DNA of 64,000 nucleotides from Bordetella parapertussis (GTDB lineage: Bacteria; Pseudomonadota; Gammaproteobacteria; Burkholderiales; Burkholderiaceae_C). Within the stretch, counting starts at the first letter, position 1; each line of letters opens with the position of its first letter. Position numbers and translations under genes: made by a program. The stretch lies in assembly GCA_945870575.1 (NCBI GenBank), contig CAMBSK010000004.1, positions 1 to 64,000 on the forward strand. Direction: 5' to 3'. Positions 1 through 7,400 of the stretch are shown one piece after another. The notes beneath the pieces were generated by a model, which saw only the letters and a program-made list of their open reading frames with translations, had not been told where the DNA came from and did not search any database.

Positions 1-486
1 TGCATAGTTCAGCAGACTTTTGACCCAAACCAAGCGGTCGCGTGCAGTCTTTGAAGAGGTGGGTTGCTGTTGAAGCCAAGAGCGGAATTTGTCTCCCATG
101 TCACGACTGATCTGGGGGATCTTGACATCGCCAGTAAACGACTCAAACAAATTGATGGCTCGCAGGCAGGCCCGAGAAGAATCTTCGGAGGTCTGGGTTG
201 CAGCTTGCCAGCGCATATGCAGATTCCGAAGGCTCAAAGCAGGGCTGCTGACCCCTTGTGGACAAGCGGGAAGGGGTGTGTTGGTAGCAGAGGTTTGCAC
301 GGCCCCCATGAGGATCTCTGCGCGTTTGGCTGTTCCAAAGCAGATTGCCTCACGGTAGTTGCTTGAGCCAAGTGAGATAACTATGCGCCCGGTAGGGCGC
401 TCAGCACGCAGAGGGTGATCAAGTGGCAATACGACGCGCATGTAGTACGTCGATCCCCGGCGAAATAGTCCTGTGAGTCCAGCCAT
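1..486 (-). CDS. Tyrosine recombinase (phage-type integrase), N-terminal part, cut by window edge
   Basis: Reading the minus strand from an ATG at 486 gives 162 uninterrupted codons that run off the left edge. The N-terminus has the short motif LFRRGSTYYMRVVLP, the beta-hairpin start (DUF6538-like) of many proteobacterial phage-type integrases. Further on, a helical stretch around residues 95-162 (ending DRLVWVKSLLNYA) resembles the core-binding SAM-like domain. The catalytic R-H-R-Y domain would lie outside the window and cannot be checked. A GTGGAG ribosome-binding site sits 5 bases before the ATG. The gene begins about 110 bases beyond the 3' end of the SRP RNA gene on the same strand, the arrangement expected of an integrative element inserted at an RNA gene. 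The family call is by eye from the N-terminus only. Confidence 0.72.
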   Translation of the reverse strand, partial: MAGLTGLFRRGSTYYMRVVLPLDHPLRAERPTGRIVISLGSSNYREAICFGTAKRAEILMGAVQTSATNTPLPACPQGVSSPALSLRNLHMRWQAATQTSEDSSRACLRAINLFESFTGDVKIPQISRDMGDKFRSWLQQQPTSSKTARDRLVWVKSLLNYA

Positions 487-595
487 GAATGCTCCACGTT
501 GAGGTTACGTGACACACTCAGGTGATACAAAAGCGGCTGCTGAGACTTCAAATCAACGTAAGTGCTTGATTTTGAAAGCCCGGGCAGTGAAAGTT

Positions 596-689
596 GACGA
601 GCCTTGACCCCGGCACTGGCTCCACAGTTAGGGCTGCTTGGTTCCCCACCTGACCCGGTTGGCCGCTTCACCATGCGGGAAGGCCCGTC
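596..689 (-). ncRNA. ffs: Signal recognition particle RNA (4.5S RNA, small bacterial type)
   Basis: On the minus strand the RNA starts GACGGGCCTT and ends AAGGCTCGTC; these ends pair over 10 positions with one G-U. The inner CCCGCA pairs with TGCCGGG. The apical domain keeps the SRP signature GGTCAGG on one side and AGCAGCC on the other, around a GGAA tetraloop closed by TGG and CCA. The usual closing pairs are TCC and GGA, so the change is compensatory and supports a real helix. The RNA binds Ffh and delivers nascent membrane proteins to FtsY. ffs lies divergently beside dnaX, a common placement in proteobacteria. An integrase gene follows at its 3' end. Ends are set from base pairing and may be a few bases off. 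Confidence 0.88.
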
Positions 690-696
690 AGGCGAA

Positions 697-702
697 ATTG
701 TA
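697..702 (-). promoter_or_regulatory. Probable -10 box of the ffs promoter
   Basis: The minus strand reads TACAAT here, five of six bases of the sigma-70 consensus. It ends 7 bases before the first paired base of the SRP RNA at 689, which is the right distance for a transcription start. No good -35 box is visible 16-18 bases upstream; that stretch overlaps the start of the divergent dnaX gene. Confidence 0.55.
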
Positions 703-722
703 CGCCCCGTAGAATCATCCTC

Positions 723-2465
723 ATGTCCTATCTGGTGCTCGCCCGCAAATACCGTCCCAAAACATTCGAACAACTGGTCGGTCAGTCGCATGTTGTGCAG
801 GCGCTGACCAATGCCTTGCGTTCGCAACGCCTGCATCACGCCTATTTGTTCACCGGCACCCGCGGTGTCGGCAAGACCACGGTGTCGCGCATTCTGGCCA
901 AATCCCTCAACTGCGAGATCGGCATCACCGACCAACCTTGCGGCGTCTGTGCAGCTTGCACCGACATCGACGCCGGTCATTTTGTCGATTACACCGAGCT
1001 TGACGCGGCTTCCAACCGCAGCGTGGATGAAATCCAGCAATTGTTGGAGCAAGCGGTCTACAAGCCGGTGCAGGGACGTTTCAAGGTGTTCATGATCGAC
1101 GAGGTGCACATGCTCTCCGGTCACGCCTTCAACGCCATGCTCAAGACGCTGGAGGAGCCGCCCGATTACCTGAAATTCGTGCTGGCCACCACCGACCCGC
1201 ACAAAGTACCGGTGACCGTGCTGTCGCGCTGTCTGCAATTCAATTTGCGTCCCATGGCCGCTGAAACCATCGTCGAACACCTGGAACAGGTACTACCGGC
1301 CGAAAACATCACGGCTGACACCCAGGCCTTGCGCTTGATTGCGCGTGCGGCGCGCGGCTCCATGCGTGACGCCTTGTCGCTCACCGATCAGGCGATTGCA
1401 TTCGGCAACGGCCAGTTGCTCGAGGGCCCGGTGCGCGACATGCTGGGCAGCGTAGACACCAGCCATGTGTTCACGCTGATACAGGCGCTGGCTGAAGGCG
1501 ACGGACTGACCGTGGTGCAAACCTGCGAGCAATTGCGGGTATTGGGTTTGTCTGCCAGTTCCATGCTGGAGGAAATGTGCATGGTGTTGCAGCGCATGGC
1601 GGTCAACCAGGTGGTCGGCTCCACCGCGCAAGCAGCCTCCGACCCCGATCCGGATGCGCTGCGCATTGCTTCTTTGTCCGGCCTGATGCCTGCTGATGAA
1701 ACCCAGTTGCTTTACAGCCTGTGTTTGCACGGACGTGCCGAACTTGGCTTGGCGCCGGACGAATTCGCCGCGCTGACCATGGTGTTGCTGCGCTTGCTGG
1801 CGTTCAAACCGCAGTCCCCGGCTGAAAAAAAAACACTGAAAACAGCTGAAGCGCCGCTTGTCGCTGCTTCTTTGCCTGTTCTGCCCGAAACAACCGCGGC
1901 CCGGGTGCCGCCCAAGCCGCTTGCAGCGGCCGTTCCACCCGCCACCCCGCTTGTTCATGCGAAAGCTGCTGAGTCTGTGTCGCCAGCGCCGCTTGCGGCC
2001 CCTGAGATTGACAAACCGCACACTGAAGTCAGTCCTGCCAATCCCATGCACAGCACTGAGCAAGCGCCAGCGGCCCATGCACAAGCTGAGCTGTGGCACA
2101 GCCTGGTGGAGCAACTACTGCAAGCCCAGAAAATCCATGCCATGACGCGTGAGCTGGCCATGCAATCGCAATTGGTGACTCGGCAAGACACTGCCTGGAC
2201 TTTGCAAGTCGAGCGTGAATCGCTGACCTCTGCGGCGAATCTTGAACGTTTACAAGCAGCCTTGCTGTCAGTCGGCCATGAGGTGACTTTGAATGTTCAA
2301 ATCGGCGCCGTCAGCGATACCCCGGCATTGCGCACGGCGCTACAGCAGCAGCAGCGTTTACAGCAATCCGAGCAGGAGGTGTTAAGCCATCCGCTGGTGC
2401 AACAACTCATGCAAACATTTGACGCGAAAATCGTCCCCGGTTCCATCAAACCATTAGCCCCATGA
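723..2465 (+). CDS. dnaX: DNA polymerase III subunits tau and gamma
   Basis: Clamp-loader ATPase of the replicative polymerase, 580 residues. The AAA+ core shows Walker A GTRGVGKTT (about 45-53), four zinc-binding Cys (64, 73, 76, 79), the Walker B/DEAH-type box DEVH (126-129) and the sensor SRC motif (VLSRCLQF). After the oligomerisation domain, from about residue 365, comes an Ala/Pro-rich linker and then a C-terminal tau-specific region that would bind DnaB and the polymerase alpha subunit. The start MSYLVLARKYRP is the family's standard N-terminus. ybaB and recR follow at short spacing, the classic dnaX-ybaB-recR operon. A run of nine A at the core/linker junction could shift the frame and give the shorter gamma form (separate entry). 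Confidence 0.97.
   Translation: MSYLVLARKYRPKTFEQLVGQSHVVQALTNALRSQRLHHAYLFTGTRGVGKTTVSRILAKSLNCEIGITDQPCGVCAACTDIDAGHFVDYTELDAASNRSVDEIQQLLEQAVYKPVQGRFKVFMIDEVHMLSGHAFNAMLKTLEEPPDYLKFVLATTDPHKVPVTVLSRCLQFNLRPMAAETIVEHLEQVLPAENITADTQALRLIARAARGSMRDALSLTDQAIAFGNGQLLEGPVRDMLGSVDTSHVFTLIQALAEGDGLTVVQTCEQLRVLGLSASSMLEEMCMVLQRMAVNQVVGSTAQAASDPDPDALRIASLSGLMPADETQLLYSLCLHGRAELGLAPDEFAALTMVLLRLLAFKPQSPAEKKTLKTAEAPLVAASLPVLPETTAARVPPKPLAAAVPPATPLVHAKAAESVSPAPLAAPEIDKPHTEVSPANPMHSTEQAPAAHAQAELWHSLVEQLLQAQKIHAMTRELAMQSQLVTRQDTAWTLQVERESLTSAANLERLQAALLSVGHEVTLNVQIGAVSDTPALRTALQQQQRLQQSEQEVLSHPLVQQLMQTFDAKIVPGSIKPLAP
1825..1849 (+). promoter_or_regulatory. A9 slippery run in dnaX with stop codons in both alternative frames
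   Basis: Nine consecutive A occupy 1825-1833, read in frame as GAA AAA AAA ACA, so an in-frame A AAA AAA slippery heptamer is present. A one-base backward shift, or one extra A in the mRNA, reaches TGA at 1847-1849 (about 375 residues). A one-base forward shift, or one lost A, reaches TGA at 1837-1839 (about 371 residues). The truncation falls exactly at the end of the clamp-loader core, where gamma ends in species that make it. Short inverted repeats follow the run, but I see no strong pseudoknot or upstream Shine-Dalgarno stimulator. Confidence 0.55.
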
Positions 2466-2474
2466 AAGAAACAT

Positions 2475-2807
2475 ATGTTTAACAAAGGTCAACTCGCCGG
2501 TCTCATGAAACAAGCCCAGGCGATGCAGGAAAACTTGAAAAAAGCCCAGGACGAACTGGCTTTCATCGAAGTCACCGGCGAGTCCGGTTCGGGCATGGTC
2601 AGCGTACTTATGACCTGCAAGCACCAGGTCAAGCGGGTCACCATTAATCCCTCGCTGCTGAGCGACGACAAAGACATGCTCGAAGACCTGATCGCGGCAG
2701 CCTTTAACGATGCAGCACGCAAAGCTGAAGAGGCCAGCGAAGCCAAGATGGGCAAATTGACCGGCGGCATGCCGGGTCTGCCCGGCGGTATGAAACTGCC
2801 TTTCTGA
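2475..2807 (+). CDS. ybaB: YbaB/EbfC family nucleoid-associated protein
   Basis: A 110-residue protein beginning [18 protein letters not shown], the hallmark N-terminus of the YbaB/EbfC family. These proteins form dimers that bind DNA and influence nucleoid structure. The Gly/Met-rich C-terminus ([14 protein letters not shown]) is also typical. Its place between dnaX (9 bases upstream) and recR (1-base overlap, TGATG) is one of the most conserved neighbourhoods in bacteria, and translational coupling to recR is likely. Length matches the family. Confidence 0.96.
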   Translation: MFNKGQLAGLMKQAQAMQENLKKAQDELAFIEVTGESGSGMVSVLMTCKHQVKRVTINPSLLSDDKDMLEDLIAAAFNDAARKAEEASEAKMGKLTGGMPGLPGGMKLPF

Positions 2808-3403
2808 TGCGCGATCACAGCGCCCTCGACGGCCTGGTTCAGACCTTAAAGCGCTTACCTGGCGTGGGCCAGCGGTCTGCGTCCCGCATGGCATTTCATT
2901 TGCTTCAACACGACCGTGAAGGCGCCATGTTGTTGGCACAAGCTTTGAACGCTGCGGTGGCTGCTGTCAAGCACTGCCAGCTGTGCCATACGTTGACCGA
3001 ATTTGACATTTGCGGCACCTGTCAGGACTCAGGCCGTGACGCCACCCGCTTGTGCGTGGTGGAAACGCCGTCAGACCAGTCGGCGGTTGAAAGAACACTG
3101 GCTTACTCGGGTTTGTATTTTGTGTTGATGGGCAAACTCAACCCTATCGAAGGCGTGGGGCCCGGCGACATAGGCATGCAAAAACTGATAGAGCGCGCCA
3201 CTGACGGCGTGGTGCAGGAAATCATTCTGGCCACCAATTTCACCGCACAAGGCGAAGCCACGGCGCATGCTTTGAGCGAGATTTTCAAGCGCAAAGGTCT
3301 GGTGGTGACGCGCCTGGCGCGCGGCGTGCCTGTGGGCAGCGAGCTCGAATTCGTCGATCTGGGCACGATTGCGCATGCTTTGGTGGACCGCCGCAGCACT
3401 TAA
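2807..3403 (+). CDS. recR: Recombination mediator protein RecR
   Basis: RecR acts with RecF and RecO to load RecA onto SSB-coated single-stranded gaps. The 198-residue product shows, in order, a helix-hairpin-helix near residues 8-30 ([19 protein letters not shown]), a C4 zinc finger near 57-72 (CQLC and CGTC), and a Toprim domain starting at about residue 82 (CVVETPSDQ). The C-terminal Walker B-like segment ends at about 190. Length is the family norm (about 198-200). The ATG overlaps the stop of ybaB by one base, so the two are probably translated together. Confidence 0.97.
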   Translation: MRDHSALDGLVQTLKRLPGVGQRSASRMAFHLLQHDREGAMLLAQALNAAVAAVKHCQLCHTLTEFDICGTCQDSGRDATRLCVVETPSDQSAVERTLAYSGLYFVLMGKLNPIEGVGPGDIGMQKLIERATDGVVQEIILATNFTAQGEATAHALSEIFKRKGLVVTRLARGVPVGSELEFVDLGTIAHALVDRRST

Positions 3404-3476
3404 GTAAACATCTCGGGGTTTCACCGAGGGGGAAGCTACCGATGCGTGATGGCGGTGAGCGGCTTAAGCTATTCAC

Positions 3477-4550
3477 ATGTTTTTCAATAACCACAAGATC
3501 TGCGATCAACGACTCGTCAGCAGACGAGTGTGGACGCAATGCTTGCTGGCGACCTCTGCCGCCATGGTCTTGAGTCCGCAAACTTTACTGGCTGAACAAG
3601 CTGAAAAGATAAGAGTTCATCTCTTGCTTGACGATGTTTCCAGCATGCAGCATTTGCCGGTGCTGCTGGCCCAGCACCTAGGGTATTTCAAGGCCGAGGG
3701 CTTGCAGGTCGATGTGATTGAGCAAAGCTTTGCGCCTTCAGCGCAGCATTCGAATTCCACGTCAGTTTTGCAGGTCTGGTCTGCGCCGCTTGTGCAAAGC
3801 TTGCAAGCCGCACGCCCTTCAGATCCTTTGTTGTCTGTGGTGCAAACAGGCCGCACCCCGCAACTGGCTTTGGCCGCTCCCAGAAAAATGCTGACCGGCA
3901 TGAAATCCCTCAAAGAACTGGAAGGTAAAAAAATCGGCATCATGGAAGCCGGGTCGCTGGCGCAATTGTGTGTGGATTACGCTGTACTGCTGGCCGGGGG
4001 CAACCCCAAAAACATCAACTATGTGGTGCTCGGCAATCCGCTGACAGCCATCACCATGCTGCGCGGCGGCGGCATCGAATTCATATGTGCTAGCGATCCG
4101 TTAATCACCATGCTGGAAAAAAAAGGTGAGATTGAAAGTTTGCGCAATTTCCGCTCGCTCAAGGATACACAGCGTGCTTTCAGGGGCTTACTGCCCGGTA
4201 ACGCTTTGCTGGTGCCGGCTTTGCTGGCCACGAAAAATCCGGAACTTTGTCAGTCACTGGTCAATGCCGTTCTGCGTGCCGTTAAATGGTTGAGAACCGC
4301 CGGCCCCTCCGACTTGCTGGGCAACATGCTAGAAAGCACTTACTTAACCGACCGCGCCATTTACTTGAATGCAGTTGACAATATGCGAGAGAGTTATGCC
4401 ATTGACGGCATGCTGAGCACCGAGGCTTTTGCTCTGGCATTGCGCGTTTGCAATACCTTAGACCCCGCTTCGGCCGTAGATCGCAAAAAGAGCGGCGGTT
4501 TCTACACCAACGAATTTGTGCTGCAAGCCAAAAAACGCTTCAAGGTTTAG
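3477..4550 (+). CDS. Periplasmic substrate-binding protein, NMT1/SsuA-TauA-like, orphan
   Basis: A 357-residue protein with an N-terminal export signal (positively charged SRRVW, then a hydrophobic stretch to about residue 40). It is followed by an NMT1/THI5-like periplasmic fold: an early segment LPVLLAQHLGYFKAEGLQVD, a central LKELEGKKIGIMEAGS, and a C-terminal helical region. Members of this family bind sulfonates, nitrate, bicarbonate or thiamine precursors for ABC importers. No permease or ATPase gene lies nearby, so substrate and partner are unknown. Its 3' end overlaps the convergent mltD by 4 bases. The double Arg before the hydrophobic stretch hints at, but does not prove, Tat export. 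A short hairpin (CTCGG/CCGAG) precedes the gene but has no T tract. Confidence 0.78.
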   Translation: MFFNNHKICDQRLVSRRVWTQCLLATSAAMVLSPQTLLAEQAEKIRVHLLLDDVSSMQHLPVLLAQHLGYFKAEGLQVDVIEQSFAPSAQHSNSTSVLQVWSAPLVQSLQAARPSDPLLSVVQTGRTPQLALAAPRKMLTGMKSLKELEGKKIGIMEAGSLAQLCVDYAVLLAGGNPKNINYVVLGNPLTAITMLRGGGIEFICASDPLITMLEKKGEIESLRNFRSLKDTQRAFRGLLPGNALLVPALLATKNPELCQSLVNAVLRAVKWLRTAGPSDLLGNMLESTYLTDRAIYLNAVDNMRESYAIDGMLSTEAFALALRVCNTLDPASAVDRKKSGGFYTNEFVLQAKKRFKV

Positions 4551-5986
4551 CGCTTTCGTGTCTCAGCGATTGGCTTTTTGCGCTTGTGTTTGCTGCCGCC
4601 TGCCGCCACAGTTTTGCGTGCTTTGCCCGACACCATGATCACCAGCTTTTGACCGTTTTTCAGCGAACTGGTTTTGCTCAAACCATTCCATTGCGCCAGT
4701 TGCTCAACACTGACTTTGTAGCGTTTGGCAATCGATTCCAGAGTGTCTTTTTTACGCGCTTTGATGAATTGTTTGCGTAACACCTTTTCGGGGGTCAGAT
4801 TCAACTGACCGTTATCCGCCAACTTGCTAGACACGTCCGACTGATGTTTGGCCAAACGCGGCACCAGCAGCGCAGACCCGGCTTTGATCATCATGCGCGG
4901 CGGAATTTTGTTGATGCTACGCAATTCATCTTCAGACATGCCTACGCGCTGCGCCGCCTCGGACACTTTCATGGTCTTGGGCGCTACCCAGGCGGTCCAA
5001 CTGGCTAAGCGTCCTTCATAATTATCGATGTTGCGCTGGAATATTTCTGCGTTGTCCCAGGGCAGAAGTATGCGCGGCGTGCCTGCTGCCAGCAACATCG
5101 GACGGTGTGCTGACGGGTTCAAGGCTTTGAAATCCTCGACCGGCACTTCAGCCAGTCTGGCGATCAAGGCCACGTCCATGTCGCGCGGCAATCGCACCGG
5201 CTGAAAGTAGGGGTGATTAGGGATGCTGGGCAGATTCACACCCAAGGCCTGCGGGTCGGTCACCACGTTTTTCATGGCCTGCAATTTGGGCACATACAAG
5301 CGGGTTTCGGCCGGCATGCGCAAATCGGTATAGGCCACAGGCGCGCCCATGCGCTGGTTGCGCAATATGGATTTGCTGACATTGCCTTCGCCCCAGTTAT
5401 AGGCGGCTAATGCAAGATGCCAGTCGCCAAACATCGCGTAGAGTTTTTGCAGATAGTCCAGTGCTGCGCGGGTAGAGGCCAGCACATCCCGACGGTCATC
5501 GCGAAACGCGTTTTGTTTCAAATCAAAGTCTTTGCCGGTGCGCGGCATGAATTGCCACATGCCGCTGGCGCGCGCCGACGACACGGCTTGCGGGTTGAAA
5601 GCGCTTTCAATGAACGGCAACAGCGCCAACTCTGTCGGCATGTTTCTGCGTTCGAGTTCTTCAACAATGTGATAAAGGTATTTGCTGGAACGCGCTGTCA
5701 TGCGCTGTATGTAGTCAGGCCGTTGTGCATACCAACGCTCGCGGTCTTGTACCAGTTCGATTTGCAAATCCTGCATGCCAAAGCCGCGGCGTATGCGTTC
5801 CCACAAATCTATGCTGATGTCCGGCGGTTGATCAAGTACATCAAGATCGGGTAATTCTTCAAGAACCGCCGGTGCAGGTGCAGCGTTGACAGGTGCCTGG
5901 GTATTTGTCTGGGCTATTGCCTGTGACAACAGACTCGCACACAAAAGCAGGGTTGAAAGGCAAAAACTGATCGGTCGCAATCTCAT
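4547..5986 (-). CDS. mltD: Membrane-bound lytic murein transglycosylase D
   Basis: Cleaves the glycan strands of peptidoglycan to give 1,6-anhydromuramyl ends. The 479-residue product has a signal peptide (residues 1-26, ending SQAIA), an SLT/GH23 catalytic domain with the catalytic Glu near residue 127 (LLPFIESAFNPQ) followed by SGMWQFMPRTG, and AALAYNWGEGNV-type substrate motifs. Two LysM-type repeats follow (about 345-390 and 430-475) and a very basic C-terminus. No lipobox Cys is obvious at the signal cleavage site. I chose the ATG at 5986 because it starts the hydrophobic signal directly; an in-frame upstream extension would overlap the next gene's promoter region. Convergent with the binding-protein gene upstream. 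Confidence 0.93.
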   Translation of the reverse strand: MRLRPISFCLSTLLLCASLLSQAIAQTNTQAPVNAAPAPAVLEELPDLDVLDQPPDISIDLWERIRRGFGMQDLQIELVQDRERWYAQRPDYIQRMTARSSKYLYHIVEELERRNMPTELALLPFIESAFNPQAVSSARASGMWQFMPRTGKDFDLKQNAFRDDRRDVLASTRAALDYLQKLYAMFGDWHLALAAYNWGEGNVSKSILRNQRMGAPVAYTDLRMPAETRLYVPKLQAMKNVVTDPQALGVNLPSIPNHPYFQPVRLPRDMDVALIARLAEVPVEDFKALNPSAHRPMLLAAGTPRILLPWDNAEIFQRNIDNYEGRLASWTAWVAPKTMKVSEAAQRVGMSEDELRSINKIPPRMMIKAGSALLVPRLAKHQSDVSSKLADNGQLNLTPEKVLRKQFIKARKKDTLESIAKRYKVSVEQLAQWNGLSKTSSLKNGQKLVIMVSGKARKTVAAGGSKHKRKKPIAETRKR

Positions 5987-6106
5987 GTCTGGCGTTGGCT
6001 CTGGGGTTAATGCAGTCAGTGAATCGACGTGCAGACAGCAATGGGATGAATAGAATGGCTGCCGTAAAGGTACAAACGCTTGCATTCAGGCATTCGACAA
6101 CCATCT

Positions 6107-6922
6107 ATGAATTCTCAAATTATAGGAAGCCCTGACAGCCTCTCTCAGTGGCTGCAAACCCCGGCCGGTATTTACCTGCGCGATTGGGAGACGGCGCAGT
6201 TTGATCACGCAGTGTCGGATATCTTTGGTTACCACGGTTTGCAACTGGGTTTATCGCCCATTAACAGCTTGAGAAACAGCCGCATCAGCCATTGCTGGAT
6301 GGCTGAATACGACAGCGAAAGCTTACAGGCAGTGAATAAACCCTCTCTGTTGATGGATTGCGAAGCCTTGCCTTTTCCTGATCAAAGTTTGGATCTGGTT
6401 GTGTTGCCACACACGCTGGAGGTCAGCCGCGACCCGCATGCCACCTTGCGTGAAGTCGAAAGAGTGCTGGTGCCCGAAGGCCGAGTCATCATCAGCGGTA
6501 TCAACCCGCTCAGCCTGTGGGGCCAGCGTCAGCGTCGCGCCCAGTGGTACGCCAGGCTGGGTATCCAAAGTTTTTTTTTGCCGCCGCAAGTCGACTTCAT
6601 AGGCTACTGGCGTTTGCGCGACTGGTTGCGTTTGCTTAGTTTTGAAATCTCAGGCGGGCGCTTTGGTTGTTACCGCCCGGCGGTAGATTCGCCAGCCTGG
6701 TTGTCGCGTTTTGCCTGGATGGACAAGGCCGGGGATCGCTGGTGGCCGATTCTGGGATCGGTGTATTTTCTGGTGGCTGTCAAAAGGGTGCGCGGCATGC
6801 GCTTACTCGGGCCGGTCTGGAAACGCGCCAAATCCCGTGCAGTGGCGGCGGTGCCATCGGTTAACTCCGGGCGATCCACATCCAAACTTGACATACATAC
6901 CAAGAGCGAGGACGTGGCATGA
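6107..6922 (+). CDS. Class I SAM-dependent methyltransferase, upstream of rnhA
   Basis: A 271-residue protein with a Methyltransf_11-like core: [20 protein letters not shown] resembles the post-motif II region and [13 protein letters not shown] matches motif III. The usual glycine-rich motif I (ExGxGxG) is not evident at the expected place, so SAM binding is unproven. The C-terminus carries a basic tail after [16 protein letters not shown]. It overlaps rnhA by 4 bases (ATGA), the conserved betaproteobacterial arrangement of a methyltransferase gene, rnhA and often dnaQ. A run of nine T occurs at 6571-6579 inside the gene. The ATG at 6107 is preferred over an in-frame TTG at 6080. Its substrate is not known to me. 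Confidence 0.83.
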   Translation: MNSQIIGSPDSLSQWLQTPAGIYLRDWETAQFDHAVSDIFGYHGLQLGLSPINSLRNSRISHCWMAEYDSESLQAVNKPSLLMDCEALPFPDQSLDLVVLPHTLEVSRDPHATLREVERVLVPEGRVIISGINPLSLWGQRQRRAQWYARLGIQSFFLPPQVDFIGYWRLRDWLRLLSFEISGGRFGCYRPAVDSPAWLSRFAWMDKAGDRWWPILGSVYFLVAVKRVRGMRLLGPVWKRAKSRAVAAVPSVNSGRSTSKLDIHTKSEDVA

Positions 6923-7365
6923 ACAGGGTGACGATTTACTCCGACGGGGCTTGCAAAGGCAATCCGGGGCCGGGCGGCTGGGGTGTGTACCTGAGTTATG
7001 GCGACAGCGAAAAAGACCTGTTCGGCGGCGAAGCCCTGACCACCAACAACCGCATGGAATTGCAGGCTGTGATAGAGGCTTTGCGCGCATTGAAACGCCC
7101 TTGCCAAGTGGACTTTTACATGGACAGCGAGTATGTGCGCAAGGGCATCACCGAGTGGATGAGCGGCTGGAAAGCACGCGGCTGGCGCACCGCCTCCAAG
7201 CAGGCGGTCAAAAACGAGGACTTGTGGCGCGTGCTGGACGACGCCCTGGCCAACAGCGAGCACAGCATCACCTGGCACTGGGTGAAAGGCCACTCGGGCA
7301 ACCCGGGCAATGACCGTGCAGACGCGCTGGCTAACGAGGGCGTGAGGTTATTTCAAGCAGGTTGA
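6919..7365 (+). CDS. rnhA: Ribonuclease HI
   Basis: Degrades the RNA strand of RNA-DNA hybrids such as R-loops and primers. The 148-residue product starts [20 protein letters not shown], containing the first catalytic Asp (residue 9). It then shows Glu in NNRMELQAV (about 48), Asp in YMDSEYV (about 70), the catalytic-loop His in [10 protein letters not shown] (about 124), and the last Asp in NDRADALA (about 134). All active-site residues of the DEDD set are present. Length is normal. The start overlaps the stop of the methyltransferase gene, so the two are co-transcribed and probably coupled. Confidence 0.97.
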   Translation: MNRVTIYSDGACKGNPGPGGWGVYLSYGDSEKDLFGGEALTTNNRMELQAVIEALRALKRPCQVDFYMDSEYVRKGITEWMSGWKARGWRTASKQAVKNEDLWRVLDDALANSEHSITWHWVKGHSGNPGNDRADALANEGVRLFQAG

Positions 7366-7400
7366 TAATGGCCTGATCTGACTTCCGGCGCACCCCGACC

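Noticed and set aside
381..1280. A 299-codon minus-strand frame opposite the start of dnaX
   Set aside because: It is antisense to dnaX and crosses the SRP RNA gene; the real minus-strand gene here is the integrase that starts at 486 in another frame.
6571..6579. Run of nine T inside the methyltransferase gene as a phase-variable tract
   Set aside because: The frame is intact, the tract encodes an ordinary SFFL segment, and no evidence of switching or regulatory context is visible.
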